DNA from: Daphnia pulex
Taxonomy: Eukaryota; Arthropoda; Branchiopoda; Diplostraca; Daphniidae
DNA: 64,000 nt
Direction of reading: 5' to 3'
NCBI RefSeq assembly: GCF_021134715.1
Contig: NC_060028.1
Location: 8,097,482-8,161,481, forward strand
Positions 24,628 through 37,048 of the stretch are shown in pieces. Position numbers and translations under genes: made by a program. Each line of letters opens with the position of its first letter. Within the stretch, counting starts at the first letter, position 1. Under the pieces are notes generated by a model. The model saw only the letters and a program-made list of their open reading frames with translations, did not search any database and was not told where the DNA came from.

Positions 24628-25088
24628 TTTGGAACAAATCAAAATAAATGTGAGGGATTATAAGAACAACAAAACTTCACAAACAAACCGGCATATGATA
24701 GAAAATGTCAGACAAGCAGCCAGATTGTTTTCATTCTGCTTTCAGTGTATATTATTTTAGACGGCCGCTAGATGGCCTTTTTCTGGAAATTGGCAAGGGC
24801 AGCAATAAGTACAAAAACGGATTAAAGATCCATGTAATTAAAAAAAATTAACATTACCATTCACTAGGTAACGTAAACCGATCCAATTTGCATATCATAT
24901 TTTTTTTAATAAAAAAAAAGATGGCACTAGTGTTGGTTCGGGAAATGTCGTTCACGTTGGTTAGAAGTCGTCTGCTAGGACGTCCTTCCTCTTGTCGTGT
25001 TGGAACTTTCAAGTCACTAGTCACATCCAGTACGTCAGCCGGTCTTCTCCTTTAATTTCAGTCCCGATCAAAAGTAAGTTTCAATAAA
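24628..25088. promoter_or_regulatory. Bidirectional promoter region, METTL3 / NDPK copy 1
   Basis: 461 bp between two divergent start codons. It contains GTCGTGTTGGAACTTTC and pyrimidine-rich TTCCTCTTGTC near 24988-24997 on the NDPK side. Bases from about 24749 are repeated in front of the second NDPK gene, so the right part of this promoter was copied. Confidence 0.55.
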
Positions 25089-25857
25089 ATGTCTGGAAAC
25101 CAAGAACGTACCTACTTGATGATCAAGCCCGATGGTGTCCAGCGAGGACTCGTCGGTGAAATCATCAAAAGATTCGAACAGAAAGGCTTCAAATTGGTCG
25201 CACTCAAATTTGTCCAGGTATGTGTGAATCACTTCTTAATTATAAGGAATTGGATCTGCCATTAATTCTGATTGTTCTTTAACTTGTTTGTGTCACTAGC
25301 CTACTGAGGAGATGTTGCAGAAACACTATGCTGACCTGTCTGGCCGCCCATTCTTTGCTGGTTTGGTGAAGTACATGGCATCTGGACCAGTTGTTGCAAT
25401 GGTAAAGAAATAATTTCTTTAGCTGCAATTAACTGTTAGTTTAATACATGCAATGTACTTTCAGGTCTGGGAGGGTTTGAACATTGTCAAGACTGGCCGT
25501 CAAATGTTGGGTGAGACCAACCCTGCTGACTCCAAGCCTGGTACCATCAGAGGAGATTTCTGTATTCAAGTTGGCAGGTAAGACTAGTTTTGAATGATAA
25601 CTTTACACCACATGTTAAATTTTTTTAAAATTAGGAACATCATGCATGGATCTGACTCTGTTGAGAGTGCCAACAAGGAAATTGCCTTGTGGTTCAGGGA
25701 TGAAGAACTTGTTTCATGGCAGCCAGCTGATAAAGTTTGGGTTTATGAAGACTAGATCAATTGAAATATTTAAGGGGGGCTGAACATATCAGTGTTTAAT
25801 ATTTTAACTGAGATATAAAAATATCAAACTGAAAATATTGTCCTATTAAATTTCCAT
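24749..25857 (+). repeat. Tandem duplication unit 1 carrying NDPK copy 1
   Basis: Left copy of a direct tandem duplication of about 1107 bp. It begins at ATATTATTTTAGACGG and ends at AATTTCCAT, and includes promoter, all four exons and 3'UTR of the NDPK gene. Alignment to unit 2 was made by eye. Confidence 0.9.
25089..25755 (+). CDS. awd: Nucleoside diphosphate kinase, tandem copy 1
   Basis: Cytosolic group I NDP kinase (Nme1/2, Drosophila abnormal wing discs), a hexameric enzyme that moves the gamma-phosphate of ATP to NDPs through a phosphohistidine. Exons 25089-25217, 25300-25401, 25465-25577 and 25635-25755 encode 154 aa, the family's normal length. The start [20 protein letters not shown] holds the nucleotide-binding Lys. 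The active-site histidine is His119 in [20 protein letters not shown]. It ends WVYED. Residue 136 is Arg (WFRDEE), the only residue at which it differs from copy 2. Nothing suggests inactivation. Which copy is the older gene cannot be told from sequence alone. Confidence 0.97.
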
Positions 25858-26963
25858 ATTATTTTAGACGGTCGCTAGATGGCCTTTTCTGGAAATTGGC
25901 AAGGGCAGCAAAGTACAAAAACGGATCAAGGATCCATGTTATTAAAAAAAATTAACATTACCATTCACTAGGTAACGTAAACCGATCCAATTTGCATATC
26001 ATATTTTTATAAATAAAAAGGTGGCACTAGTGTCGGTTCGGGAACTTTCGTTTCGTTCACGTTGGTTAGAAGTCGTCTGCTAGGACGTCCTTCCTCTTGT
26101 CGTGTTGGAACTTTCAAGTCACTAGTCACATCCAGTACGTCAGCCGGTCTTCTCCTTTAATTTCAGTCCCGATCAAAAGTAAGTTTCAATAAAATGTCTG
26201 GAAACCAAGAACGTACCTACTTGATGATCAAGCCCGATGGTGTCCAGCGAGGACTCGTCGGTGAAATCATCAAAAGATTCGAACAGAAAGGCTTCAAATT
26301 GGTCGCACTCAAATTTGTCCAGGTATGTGTGAATCACTTCTTAATTATAAGGAATTGGATCTGCCATTAATTCTGATTGTTCTTTAACTTGTTTGTGTCA
26401 CTAGCCTACTGAGGAGATGTTGCAGAAACACTATGCTGACCTGTCTGGCCGCCCATTCTTTGCTGGTTTGGTGAAGTACATGGCATCTGGACCAGTTGTT
26501 GCAATGGTAAAGAAATAATTTTTTTAGCTGCAATTAACTGTTAGTTTAATACATGCAATGTACTTTCAGGTCTGGGAGGGTTTGAACATTGTCAAGACTG
26601 GCCGTCAAATGTTGGGTGAGACCAACCCTGCTGACTCCAAGCCTGGTACCATCAGAGGAGATTTCTGTATTCAAGTTGGCAGGTAAGACTAGTTTTGAAT
26701 GATAACTTTACACCACATATTAAATTTTTCTTTTAATTAGGAACATCATGCATGGATCTGACTCTGTTGAGAGTGCCAACAAGGAAATTGCCTTGTGGTT
26801 CAAGGATGAAGAACTTGTTTCATGGCAGCCAGCTGATAAAGTTTGGGTTTATGAAGACTAGATCAATTGAAATATTTAATGGGGGCTGAACATATCAGTG
26901 TTTATTATTTTAACTGAGATATGAAAATATTACACTGGAAATATTGTCCTATTGAATTTCCAT
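25856..26963 (+). repeat. Tandem duplication unit 2 carrying NDPK copy 2
   Basis: Right copy of the ~1107-bp direct duplication. It abuts unit 1 with only a 2-bp overlap (AT) at the junction, and homology stops after AATTTCCAT near 26963. Coding exons 1-3 and intron 1 look identical to unit 1; the promoter and 3'UTR show many small differences. Confidence 0.9.
26194..26861 (+). CDS. awd: Nucleoside diphosphate kinase, tandem copy 2
   Basis: Second NDP kinase gene, exons 26194-26322, 26405-26506, 26570-26682 and 26741-26861, 154 aa. Identical to copy 1 except Lys for Arg at residue 136 (WFKDEE), a conservative surface-type change. Catalytic His119 and the C-terminal WVYED are kept, so it should be active. 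Intron 3 is one base longer than in copy 1. Its promoter is a copy of the METTL3-side promoter with several indels, including a 5-bp insertion near 26050. Expression may therefore differ from copy 1. Confidence 0.97.
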
Positions 26964-28541
26964 CAAGATTGTTATTAAGTTGAATTTATTGCTAAAGTTA
27001 CATTATTAGATATGGGTTCTAGTCCTTCTGGTGTAATGTGATTATCTACGAACACCCATTTATCTTATTTATGTATCGAATTTTAAGACGTCAATTAGAT
27101 TAGATGGGGAAAGTGAGAAAACATTCAAGTAGGCCGATCGTTGATGTACAGAAATGATTCGATTCCTGTGATCCGTGCAAACATATTAACAACCACAAGA
27201 TGGCTGAACTACCCAACTTTTCCCTGTAAATGATTATCTTCGTGCAAAGGGTATTACCTCCTAGGTACTTTTGCTCAGATTCGTACAAGCCGATAGACGC
27301 ACGAAGGGCATAATCTAATTAATTTTCTTGTAATCGATGGTCACAAGAGAAACGAAGGTAGTGCGTCGAGATCAATGCCCTCCCGCTTGTTTACGATAGA
27401 CCCTTCCGAATAGCGTCGATGACACGGATATTATGGTATGACTTGACTTCTAATCGACTTCTCTCACTTCAAGACTACTTTTTCTTTTGAACACGCGTCA
27501 CAAGAATTTTTTAAAGCTGATTTGACGCTGTTTTTCCTTGTAAATTTGACCTCATTTTCAAAATTGGTGTAGTTAGTTACGCGTTCACAGATGGCGTCGA
27601 ACGGGACATTTCTTTTTCGCCACCACCATGACAGTAGTTATTCTAAAAAGAAAATCTACTAGATGAACTTTAGTAGATTAATGAATATGCCTTATACGGG
27701 TGGCGGAGTAGTCGAAAGTCGAGCAATAGAAAACGCCCGTTCACGAAAAGAAAGGGCGATTGTGCGGTCCGCGTCATTCTCCCCTCTCCATAACTGGTTT
27801 TCCCGACTCAACGGTCAAATATTTTTCTAAGCCAAACTAGTTATTATTATTCCGTAGGCCGGTTGTGGTAAAGACTGTTTGACTGTTTAGAAGTAAACAC
27901 AAATGGAAAATGGAAAACAGAAAATCTAAATTAATAATAAAAAAGTAAAGCAACAAAGTTGACTATTAATTGAGCTACTTTAAATCATAGCGTTCACAAG
28001 TCACGCGAGAATGGAAATAGGGAATCGTGTAGTAATCATAATCTATCACCGATAGCAATTCAGAAAAAAATAAAAAGTGCCGAGAGGAAGTGGGTAGAAG
28101 GAGGGTTGATGAAAACGAGGACAAAGGAAAATAACCGGGGAGAGTAACCCGCCATTTTGGAATGAGGGAGGGGACACATCGGAATAGAGAGGAGGTTTAA
28201 ATAAAACAAAGATCGGCCACTATCGAGTTCTGTTAAATTATTCATTCCCAGCGCCACAAGTGTCGGTTCTGCGAACCAACCCGTAGAAAAGAGTAAGCAG
28301 AGCGGTTGGTGGCTAACGGATATTTGCAGTTGCGCTGGTCGGCCGCTAGACATGAGCGTTGGCTTGAGAACGGTCATCTCTATTTTAATCCTCCCATCCC
28401 CGTTGATCTCGCACAGAAAAGCTTTCTTCTACTCCTGTGTCTGGTAGAGAACTGTTGAAGAGTAAAAGAAGAAAACGAAGAAGAGAAAGAGAAAGAAGAG
28501 AGAGAAGGGGAAGAAGAACAGCGTCAAAAGTCAGAGAATCA

Positions 28542-28572
<31 letters not shown>

Positions 28573-29110
28573 CGTGTAAGGTCTTGTTACCCTTACGAAA
28601 TATCCCGGCCGACAGATTCTCACACAAGTCGGATATTTTTCAGTAAAAATAATAAAAATAATAAAAAAAAAACCTTCCGTTCTCTTTGACTGGACACGAT
28701 AAGCGTCGCTTTGCCATTTTGGATTTTTTTGTGTGTTGTTGATCCGTTTTTCCAGCTGCTTTACCTCTCGGTTCGGCGTCGTCCGTTCTGTGTGTGTGTG
28801 TGTGGCCCCAATTTCTGGATAATCCTCCATTTTTTAATTACGGATAACTCGATTGACATAACGAACGAGGTGAACTATTTTCGGGTTCTTTATCATAACT
28901 TTTTTCACCTTTTGGCAGGTGTGTCTGATGTCAAGTGTTGGTTGGGGAGAGGGTAGAATGGAGTGAAAGAAAGAGATGAAGAGGAAGAAGAAGAATGAGA
29001 ATGAGGGGATGGGGATGTTGTGATTTGTACAAAAGATAAAAGTTGATAATTGTGTGTTGTGTCAGTTTCTCCTTTCTTATATGTAAACTCTTGTGTTTTC
29101 CTCTTTGCAG
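26962..29110. other. Upstream region and probable 5'UTR exons of pipsqueak
   Basis: No coding sequence. AT-rich to about 28100. It then holds a GA-rich block (28455-28515), a (GT)n microsatellite at about 28542-28572, and a second short (GT)n at about 28788-28803. CCATTTTGG at 28152 and 28715 and GATGGCG at 27593 are Pho/YY1-like strings. The coding exon at 29111 begins directly after a splice acceptor (TTTGCAG), so one or more 5'UTR exons must lie upstream, probably in 28200-28650. Confidence 0.5.
28542..28572. repeat. (GT)n microsatellite upstream of pipsqueak
   Basis: Alternating GT run followed by GTATATGTGTGCGTGT. It is one of several CA/GT tracts in this gene's flanks. Confidence 0.8.
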
Positions 29111-32100
29111 ATGGCTTTGGGTATAGGGGACCAGTTTTGTTTGAGATGGAACAATTACCACTGCAATATGACGTCAGTGATAAACCAGCTACTGGCTGAA
29201 GAGGCCTTTGTCGATGTCACTTTGGCCTGTGATGGTGCCAGAATCAAAGCTCACAGAGTATATAACCCTCATACATTTCCAATTTATCGCTCAAGGTTTA
29301 CTTATTCGTTGGCTTGTTGCTCAGGTTGTTCTGTCAGCCTGTTCCCCCTATTTTCAGCGTGTGCTGTTGGACAATCCTTGCAAACACCCTGTGCTGATTC
29401 TTCCTGTGGGTGTGGGCCATGCCGATTTGAGAGCCATTGTTGAATTCATCTACAGAGGTGAAACCTACGTAACCAGGGACCAGCTCTCTTCGATAGTTCG
29501 AGTGGCAGAACTATTGAAAATCAAAGGTATGCAACGTGAAATCATTTCATGGCTATTTTCTTAATTAAAACTAAAATGTCATTTATTATTTAGGGTTATG
29601 TGAAGTGTCACAGCAACAGAATGAAACTCAAACAGTGGGTTCTGTGATGTCACACACACTGCCACTCCCACCTGTGGCAGATCACCAGTCTGGCCCAGGC
29701 CCGGGAAACAATGGCAACTATACTAATGTGGTCAACGATTCCTCAATGACTACTGTGGCAGCTTCCCTAGGAGTACCCAACAACACAGTTGTCTCAATGG
29801 CAACAATGACCCAGCCCATCAATCAGTTAATTTCGCCGGGACAGAACAGTGGTCAGGGCCAGAGGCCTTCGTACTCGCCGTCCTACAGGGGTAGGCCTAG
29901 AGGAAGGAGACCTTCCGGTTCTTCTGGTTCCGGTCGTGGAGGATGGACTGGAAATAGTGGAGAAAAAAGGAATGCAGCAGCTGCCGGGCTTAACTCGGGT
30001 GGTGGCGTACGACGTCCAACTCGAGGAACCTATCGAGGCTCCTGGCCCAGTCGATCGCCTTCCAAAACGTCACCCACAGGTTCCAATCAGAGTACTGTAC
30101 AGGGCAGCAGTAGCCAAGGTAACGATCGCATTTGCCTAGCGTAATTTCAGTAGTTAAAATCAAATCATATTTGTGTCATTGTGTTTTTCTAATTGGGTCA
30201 GATTCGGTCGATTTAGTCCAAGACAACGACTCGATGATGGTGCAAACGCCACAATCACTACAGGGTAATCCGGGCGGAGGAGGAGGGGGAGGTGGGGGCG
30301 ATGTGGGCGGCTATCACGCCAATCCTTCAGCATCGAATACCCCCGTACATTCTGCACCCTCATCACTTGATTCACAACCGCAAACGACAAATCTCTACGA
30401 CACGAGAGGTTACAACAGTCCAGTGGCACTTGACCATTTGCCCAGTCCATGGCAGCATCACCTGAGTCAACATGCATCTCACGCTCACAACTTCAGTCCG
30501 GGGAACGCCGGCGGCAATTCATCGGGTCAACAACAGCAGCAACAACAACAACAACAGGACCGTTCGTTTAAAACGGAGCCTGGTGGAGGCCACGGCGGAG
30601 GGGAATTTCCTCACGCATCCGCCGTTCGGAGTGAAGCGTCGGTCAATGACTCTGATAGGGTAAATTCATTAGCTAATTCGATCTAAACTTTCGGTAATCT
30701 AATCGAGTTTCCCGTCCTGTTTAGAACGGCCATGACGATGGAGGAGGGTTGACGGTGACGCCGGAAATTTTGGGCTTAATTCCGTCGCACATTACCATGC
30801 ACGGCCATCACCCACATTCGCATCAGCAGCAACACCAGGGACACCATTCAGGTGGCAGCGGTCAGAACACGACCGACGGGCCCATCGGCAATAACAATGG
30901 AGACGCTGCGAGTGTTGCTGGCGGTGGTAGCGACGGCGGAGCGTCGATGAATGCGGTCAACGATGCTCCGACTAAGAAAATGTACACACCGGAAGCCATG
31001 GAAGCAGCCCTGGACGCTTTACGTAACGGCAGTATGAGTTTGACGCGGGCGGCCGCCGCCTTTGGGATTCCATCCACAACACTATGGCAACGAGCCCACC
31101 GGCTCGGCATTGACACACCCATGAAGAAAGATCCTTCCAGCAGACATTGGTCCGAAGATGATCTCCGGCTAGCGCTGGATGCACTCAGAGCTGGCAGAAT
31201 ATCAGCCAATAGAGCTTCCAAGGAGTACGGAATTCCTAGCTCTACCCTGTACAAAATAGCCCGAAAGGTAATTGAATTCTAATTGCATTTTACTTATCCA
31301 ATATGATATTTTCATTTGCAATCGTCGATCAATAGGAGGGAATTAAATTAGCAGCTCCATTTAATGCCTCGCCGACGACTTGGAGTCCTGATGACTTGGG
31401 TGTGTTCCAGCTGTTTCATCAAAAATTTAGATTCTTACTTTATTCATGGGCTTTTTATTGATTAAAAAGGTCGAGCACTTGAAGCAATTCGAGGTGGCAT
31501 GTCCGTCCAAAGAGCAGCTACACAATTTGGCATTCCGTCCGGGACGCTTTACGGCCGGTGTAAGCGGGAAGGCATCGAACTAGTTCATAAGGTAAAGAGC
31601 TTTTTTTGTCGTTTATTAGCTTTATCGATTTATTTTTCGTGGGAATTCATTTCTTTTTTATTCGATTGCAGCAAAGTTATAGCGGGGATCGACCGTGGTC
31701 CGACACGAACATGACGGACGCTATGGAAGCGGTGCGGCAGGGGGAAATGTCCATTAATCAGGCAGCCATCCACTTTAATGTCCCTTATTCGTCACTGTAC
31801 AATCGCATCAAGAGGATAAAAGCGGCAGAAGAGGCCGGCGAAAGTTACGAAGCAGCTCTGGCCGAAAGTGGGCCGCCTCCTGACGATGGTGATGTGTAAG
31901 TGGCTCCTGAAATTGATTTTTTCCCTCCTTCATTATGATACATGTCCCTTGTTAATTCAACAGGTACGACGACGATTTGGACGAGGACGATCCTATGATG
32001 ATTGCGGCCGGCAGTGGCGGAGGAGCCAGTGGTGGAGTGACTCCTTCGCCGACATCACAGGGTCACGCTCCTCAGCACCAGCAGCAACAGGGAATGGGTG

Positions 32101-32321
32101 GCGAGCCGTCGCCTTCTCCGTCGTCCTACAACCCGGGCGGTCATGTTTCTCATACACCTTACCTGACGAGCCACGTACCTGGTCACGTGACGATGACTTT
32201 GCCCGTCATGTCGACCGGGCCCGTCCCGCTCACAATGGACTATCAAGCCTACGCCCACAGCCAGTCTCACGCCACTAACTCGTCGAGCCAATCGTCCGGT
32301 GCTGTCACCTATCCGCAGTAA
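29111..32321 (+). CDS. psq: Pipsqueak: BTB domain plus four Psq DNA-binding motifs
   Basis: Nuclear BTB transcription/chromatin factor. In Drosophila, Pipsqueak binds GAGA-type sequences and recruits Polycomb or remodelling complexes. Exons 29111-29257, 29325-29526, 29594-30118, 30202-30659, 30725-31267, 31336-31399, 31470-31591, 31672-31895 and 31964-32321 encode 880 aa, all in phase. The BTB domain is residues 1-117 (FCLRWNNYHCNMTSVINQLL, the tramtrack-group signature). The middle is low complexity (Gly, Gln, His, Ser, with an RGRPRGRRPSG AT-hook-like stretch). Four consecutive Psq helix-turn-helix motifs lie at about 530-745: AAAAFGIPSTTLWQRAHRLG, RASKEYGIPSSTLYKIARKE, RAATQFGIPSGTLYGRCKRE and QAAIHFNVPYSSLYNRIKRI. 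Four copies is the hallmark of Pipsqueak itself. The C-terminus is acidic then Pro/Ser/His-rich. Alternative promoters are common in this family but cannot be seen here. Confidence 0.93.
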
Positions 32322-33090
32322 ATTGAAATTCGAGTCTCCCGATCAGGGCGGGGTCACCAACAATTTCTTTATTTTTTATTTTTTACGTTTCTCTACCCCC
32401 CACCTACACACACTATATTTTTTTAATACCAGGTGAATGGTTCCAAACAAATGTTGTGCATGTGTTGCATCTACGTATATCATTTCCGCTCCTTTTTCCC
32501 TTTTTTTAAAAAAACAACCACACACACGACACATTCGCTTCCGAAATTTAAGAAAAATTTATTATTTTTGGAGGGTTACACTGGAACTTGTGTCGATCGA
32601 GTTTATATATAATATAATATATAAATAATCAAGATGTGAGCATGGGTTCAATCACGTCTTGGTCGATTTTTCGCCTCTAATCGATTGATTTAAAAAAGAA
32701 AAAACGAAAACAAAATTATTTATTTTTCCACCATTTTGGACGAGAAAAAAAGCAATTATTTGTTTTCCGTTTTATTTTATCGGAATTTATTCACCTTTTT
32801 TTTACCGCCATGCGGAAAAATGGATTTACTTTAGTTTTCTTTTCAATTGGATCTGAAGAAAAAAAAAGAAAAATATTTGAAGAGTCGAGAAAAAACTTGT
32901 TTTGAGTGTGTGTGTGTGTGTGTGAGTTTGTACATGTGTGTGCGTGTTTGATGAATCTCCTATAAAAGAAAATAAGAAAGCAATCATTTCTACTCCCGGA
33001 CCCAGTTCCCACCCCAATCCCCTCCACATTTTAATTTCAATATTCAAAACACACACACACCTTATCCTCCTTTCTCTTTCCCGTGAACAA

Positions 33091-33102
33091 AATAAAAATA
33101 AA
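33091..33102 (+). promoter_or_regulatory. Tandem poly(A) signals of pipsqueak
   Basis: Two AATAAA hexamers back to back, about 770 nt after the psq stop. Confidence 0.45.
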
Positions 33103-34283
33103 AAACACAAAAAAAATTATGTTTCCGTACAAGAAAAGGATGAAATTTAATAACGCGCGCGATTGATTGATTATAGTGAAAATACACACAACTATTTTTC
33201 TGTTGAAAATGTAGATGGCGTCCAAAGAAAGTCTTTTTATCAAACGGTCAAGGCGAAATAACAAATTTAAATTTAATTCTAATTGGTCCTGGAGGCTTAA
33301 TCGTGGCGGATTTCGTTATTGAAGTAATTATCTGTGGGTTTCATGCAAATTTTTACTTTCATCTTGTCTAAGTAGGTGAGACAAACAATTTGATACTAAA
33401 ATAATTCTGATCCGTTCAGCGGATGTCAAACGCGGACGAGAAAACCGCTTTGATCGTTTTTGCAATTTAGATTAAGGGGGAAGGGTTTGATTTTGAATAG
33501 TTAAAATTGAGAAAAGTGTCGTCTGCATTTATTTACAAAGTTTAAGATAAGGTTCAAAACGGATGATTCAATATTCAGCTAAAGGTAAAATTTAATTTGA
33601 AATGATTAAATGTATTGCTAGTTGTCACAAGCTTTATGTAAGTCAATCTGGAAAGTATTTGTGCTGAAATGTGAAAACATTTTGGTAAACCAAATCGAAG
33701 TTGTGGAACAACATAATGAAAGTTGTTTGTCAGTAAATCATTTCAAGTTTATTAGGAAAACAATCATGTAGATATTAGAAAACATGGTAAACATCATATT
33801 TCATTCATATTTTCACAAGTTTTCTTGGAACTGTACATCATGCTGCAGTATTAATCATTGTTATTTCACGTAAAGTGAAGTCAACAAGTTTCACTTTGCA
33901 AATGCAATTTTAAACATTTTGCATTTCTTGGATGAAGAATGATTTGTCGACAAACAACTTGTGTTTCACAAATTAGATTATCAAATCATTATCAAATCCA
34001 AAAAATGTTTAAACTTTAATTTCTATCAAAGCAAAAGTGCAACTAGAAAATGTTTTATGAGGGACCTACCGCGGCACCTCCTTGTATTAATTTTTCTTCC
34101 CCTTGGAATTCTTTAAGTCTCAAATGACCGGACAAGCTTTCGTCTAAATAACTCAAGGCGTGTAGTACAACCTTGATTTCGACTGACGGTTGAGTGATTC
34201 CTCGTAGGCAGTTTTAATTACAAATGCAGATCGACTTTCATGATCATCCGACCGTCATCTGTCATTTCCGTTGCGTAGTCCGT

Positions 34284-36845
34284 ACAGAGAGAGAGAGAGA
34301 GTGTGTTATTAGATGGTGCATATGGTCGGAGGAAAAGCTTTTTCAGGGGGGGTTTATATATATGTGTGTGTAAAAGGGGGGAGGGTGATGGGGTGTATAA
34401 TATTATATCACCCCTCGACAACCACGAAACCCCGCCCACCAGTTAATAAAGTGTGTGTGTGTGTAATCAAACAGCAGCAGTTTCTAACCGTTTCCGTTTA
34501 ATATATCGGGCGTCTTCTCATATGGTTTCCAGATTCCTCCGACCAGCCTGGTTTGATCCGTCTGCACACACACGCAGCTTTTTTGTCATCATGTGTCAAA
34601 AAATTGATAAAAGAAAGAAGAACAAAAGAGAAGAAATGTATACACATATATAAAGATAAGGCACTTGACAAGCTTCGGATCAATAAGAAAACTTTTCCAC
34701 TATATACGTGGTGTGCGGAGGCTATAGAAATAACAATAAATAAATATCTACTGTATATACACACACACACCCTCCGCCCCCCCCCCTCCAAGTCTGTTCA
34801 CGTAAACACGTCTGGAATATAAAGAAAAAAAAAAAAGTTTCGAATGAATTGCGCATGCGTTTATATCTCCCCCTCTCTCTCGTTTTCTTCTGTCATTGCC
34901 GAGACAACAGCCCATTCTCATTTGAATATCCCAATTCTTTATTCCAACGCGCCAAGCCGGAGCAGAGAGCTTGTTGGCTTGGCCGATCTTCTTTAATGCG
35001 AATGGTGCTGGGCCCTGCCCGTGTGTCAGCTGATGAATCACCTGTCGACTGTAAGAGTCTCAAACATATACACACTAGACGTATATAGCCTATGGCCATA
35101 CGTCTCTCACATGTATAGTGGCTAGCCTCGCACAGTTTTTAATCAACTTGATTACACCAGCTGGATGTGCCATACAGTTTTTGGGGGAAGAAGAAGTTTC
35201 TTTTGTTGTACGCTGCGTTCATAAATCAAACGTCACGCTCGCATGAATTTAAATCCTCTTGGCAGCCTGTGGGACGAGACCCAATGACGCGCTATTTATA
35301 TAATACACCAACGACGAGAGATGTGACAAAAGACGGGCTAAATGTACTACTATAAGACAACATTCGTCTTCTCTTTATGATTGTTATAAGAAGAAGAAGA
35401 TGAATCGCAATCACGCCGCCTAACAAAAAAAGTCTTTGTGCAATGACTGCAATCATTCACGTTGGGGTGTTATCGTCCAACTGGGGGACTGACGCGCTGT
35501 CTACCACCGCAGCGAAACTTTTTCTTTGTCCCAGCAGATCAAAAGAGATGAGGGGAAAATGTTTTTTCGACGTCTATAACTTTTAGACAAAGTATAGAGC
35601 CGATACTGGCTGTCAGCAGAAGAAGTTGCTGGTTCTCCGCCATTTTGAACTACGTGATTTCAAGTTAAAGAAGAAGAAAAAAGCCACAAAAGGAGAGACG
35701 GGAGTTTTTGTTTATTATCGCACTCGATACGAAGGTTTTGACAAAAACAGGTAGCGCTTCTTTCACTCACGTAAATAATAAACAAACGGCAGCAGGGGGG
35801 GGAGAGAGAAATTCATTTTCACTATTTCAAACCGAGCCCCCAATGCTGATGATGGAAATGTTGTACACACACACACATACAGACACAACAGACACACACA
35901 CACACGTACAGACATGAAATTATTATTATTATTACAACGACGCAGATTCGTATACTTATTTTTTTGTCGATTTGTTTTTGCATAATTAATTCATAAGCGC
36001 TATGTAAATATAGAAAATATAAATATCAACAAATGGCGCACACACTTGGACACGGTGAAAATAAAAAATGTTGTTGTTGTTGTTGTCTACCTGGTCCAAA
36101 AATGTTTTCCAAAAAATTTAAAAGAAGAGAGGGGGAATGCGTGACTAGAACTGAGGAGGCAAGAAGAAGAAAATAAAAAAAGATTACAAGGAGCCACAAG
36201 ATAATATTTATAGACAATCAAGTTAAAAAATATTTATATTATGTTATAGTTTAAGTTTACTATGTATATATATATATGTATATAAGGTCGTTGAGTTCAG
36301 CGTTATATTGTCCATCTGTGTGTGTGTGTGTGTTGAGAGAGTTTTGAAGGGGTTGTCCAAAAGTGTTGACATAGCCTGCGCATCCTCACACACACACACA
36401 AACAAAACGCATCTCCGATTTCTTTTCTCTCTCTCTCTAGCTGGCCACCACAAAATATTAACCAGAATTGTATGTGTGTGTGCAGTCGACGAAGAGAGTT
36501 GACTCCCCTGTTGATGACCGGATCATCTTCACCTTTTTTCCACCGAAAAAAATGTTTTTTTTTTTGTTATAAAAGAGGAGAAGCTTTTGAGTTAATCCGT
36601 CATTAATGATTGGACTTGAACTTGAAAAAAGATTAAGGACACAACTTCTTCGATTCTCTTTTTTCTGCTTAAAAAGAAGAAGAGTTGTGGTGGTGGTGTG
36701 GGCTTTATAAGCTTTAGCTTTACGTTTCTCGACGTCCCTTGGCTGACACACAGGGATGGATTGTGAGAGGATGGGGAGGAGGACCGGAGGGGAATCCGCA
36801 CGATCAATACGCGACCCCTACTATACTTCTCTCTCTCTCTCTTGT
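34284..36845. repeat. Cluster of simple-sequence tracts
   Basis: Examples: (GA)n at 34288-34300, (GT)n at 34451-34464, (CA)n at 34760-34770 and 35867-35905, (GTT)n at 36070-36087, (GT)n at 36317-36332, (CT)n at 36426-36439 and 36826-36841. They are scattered, not one array, and lie in the non-coding DNA between psq and frizzled. Confidence 0.75.
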
Positions 36846-37048
36846 TGGTTCAATGGTAGAGGGAGAGAAGGGAAAAAGAGGATGAAAAGAGAGAATAGAG
36901 GGGAGAAAAACTTGGTCCCCTAGCAACGTTAAACTTGATGAGATAATGTTTGAATTCAAGTTATTCAGATTGGAATGGGGAGGGGGGGTTCCTTGCGTGC
37001 ACAGGGCGGAGGCTGTGGCGGATGAAAAAAAATCAAATTTTCATTTTT

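Larger units (their letters stand above)
32322..37048. other. Long non-coding interval: psq and frizzled 3'UTRs, microsatellite-rich
   Basis: The convergent 3' flanks of psq and frizzled meet here. The psq 3'UTR probably ends at AATAAA 33091-33102. 33130-34080 is plain AT-rich DNA without visible features. 34280-36850 holds many (CA/GT)n, (GA/CT)n and (GTT)n tracts. A minus-strand AATAAA at 35711-35716 is one possible frizzled poly(A) site, which would give a ~1.3-kb 3'UTR. Short open frames inside are repeats read through and are not supported. Confidence 0.5.

Noticed and set aside
28531-28830. Frames encoding His-Thr repeats near pipsqueak, and similar frames at 32791-33110 and 36244-36453
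   Set aside because: They are (CA/GT)n microsatellites read through, without coding support.
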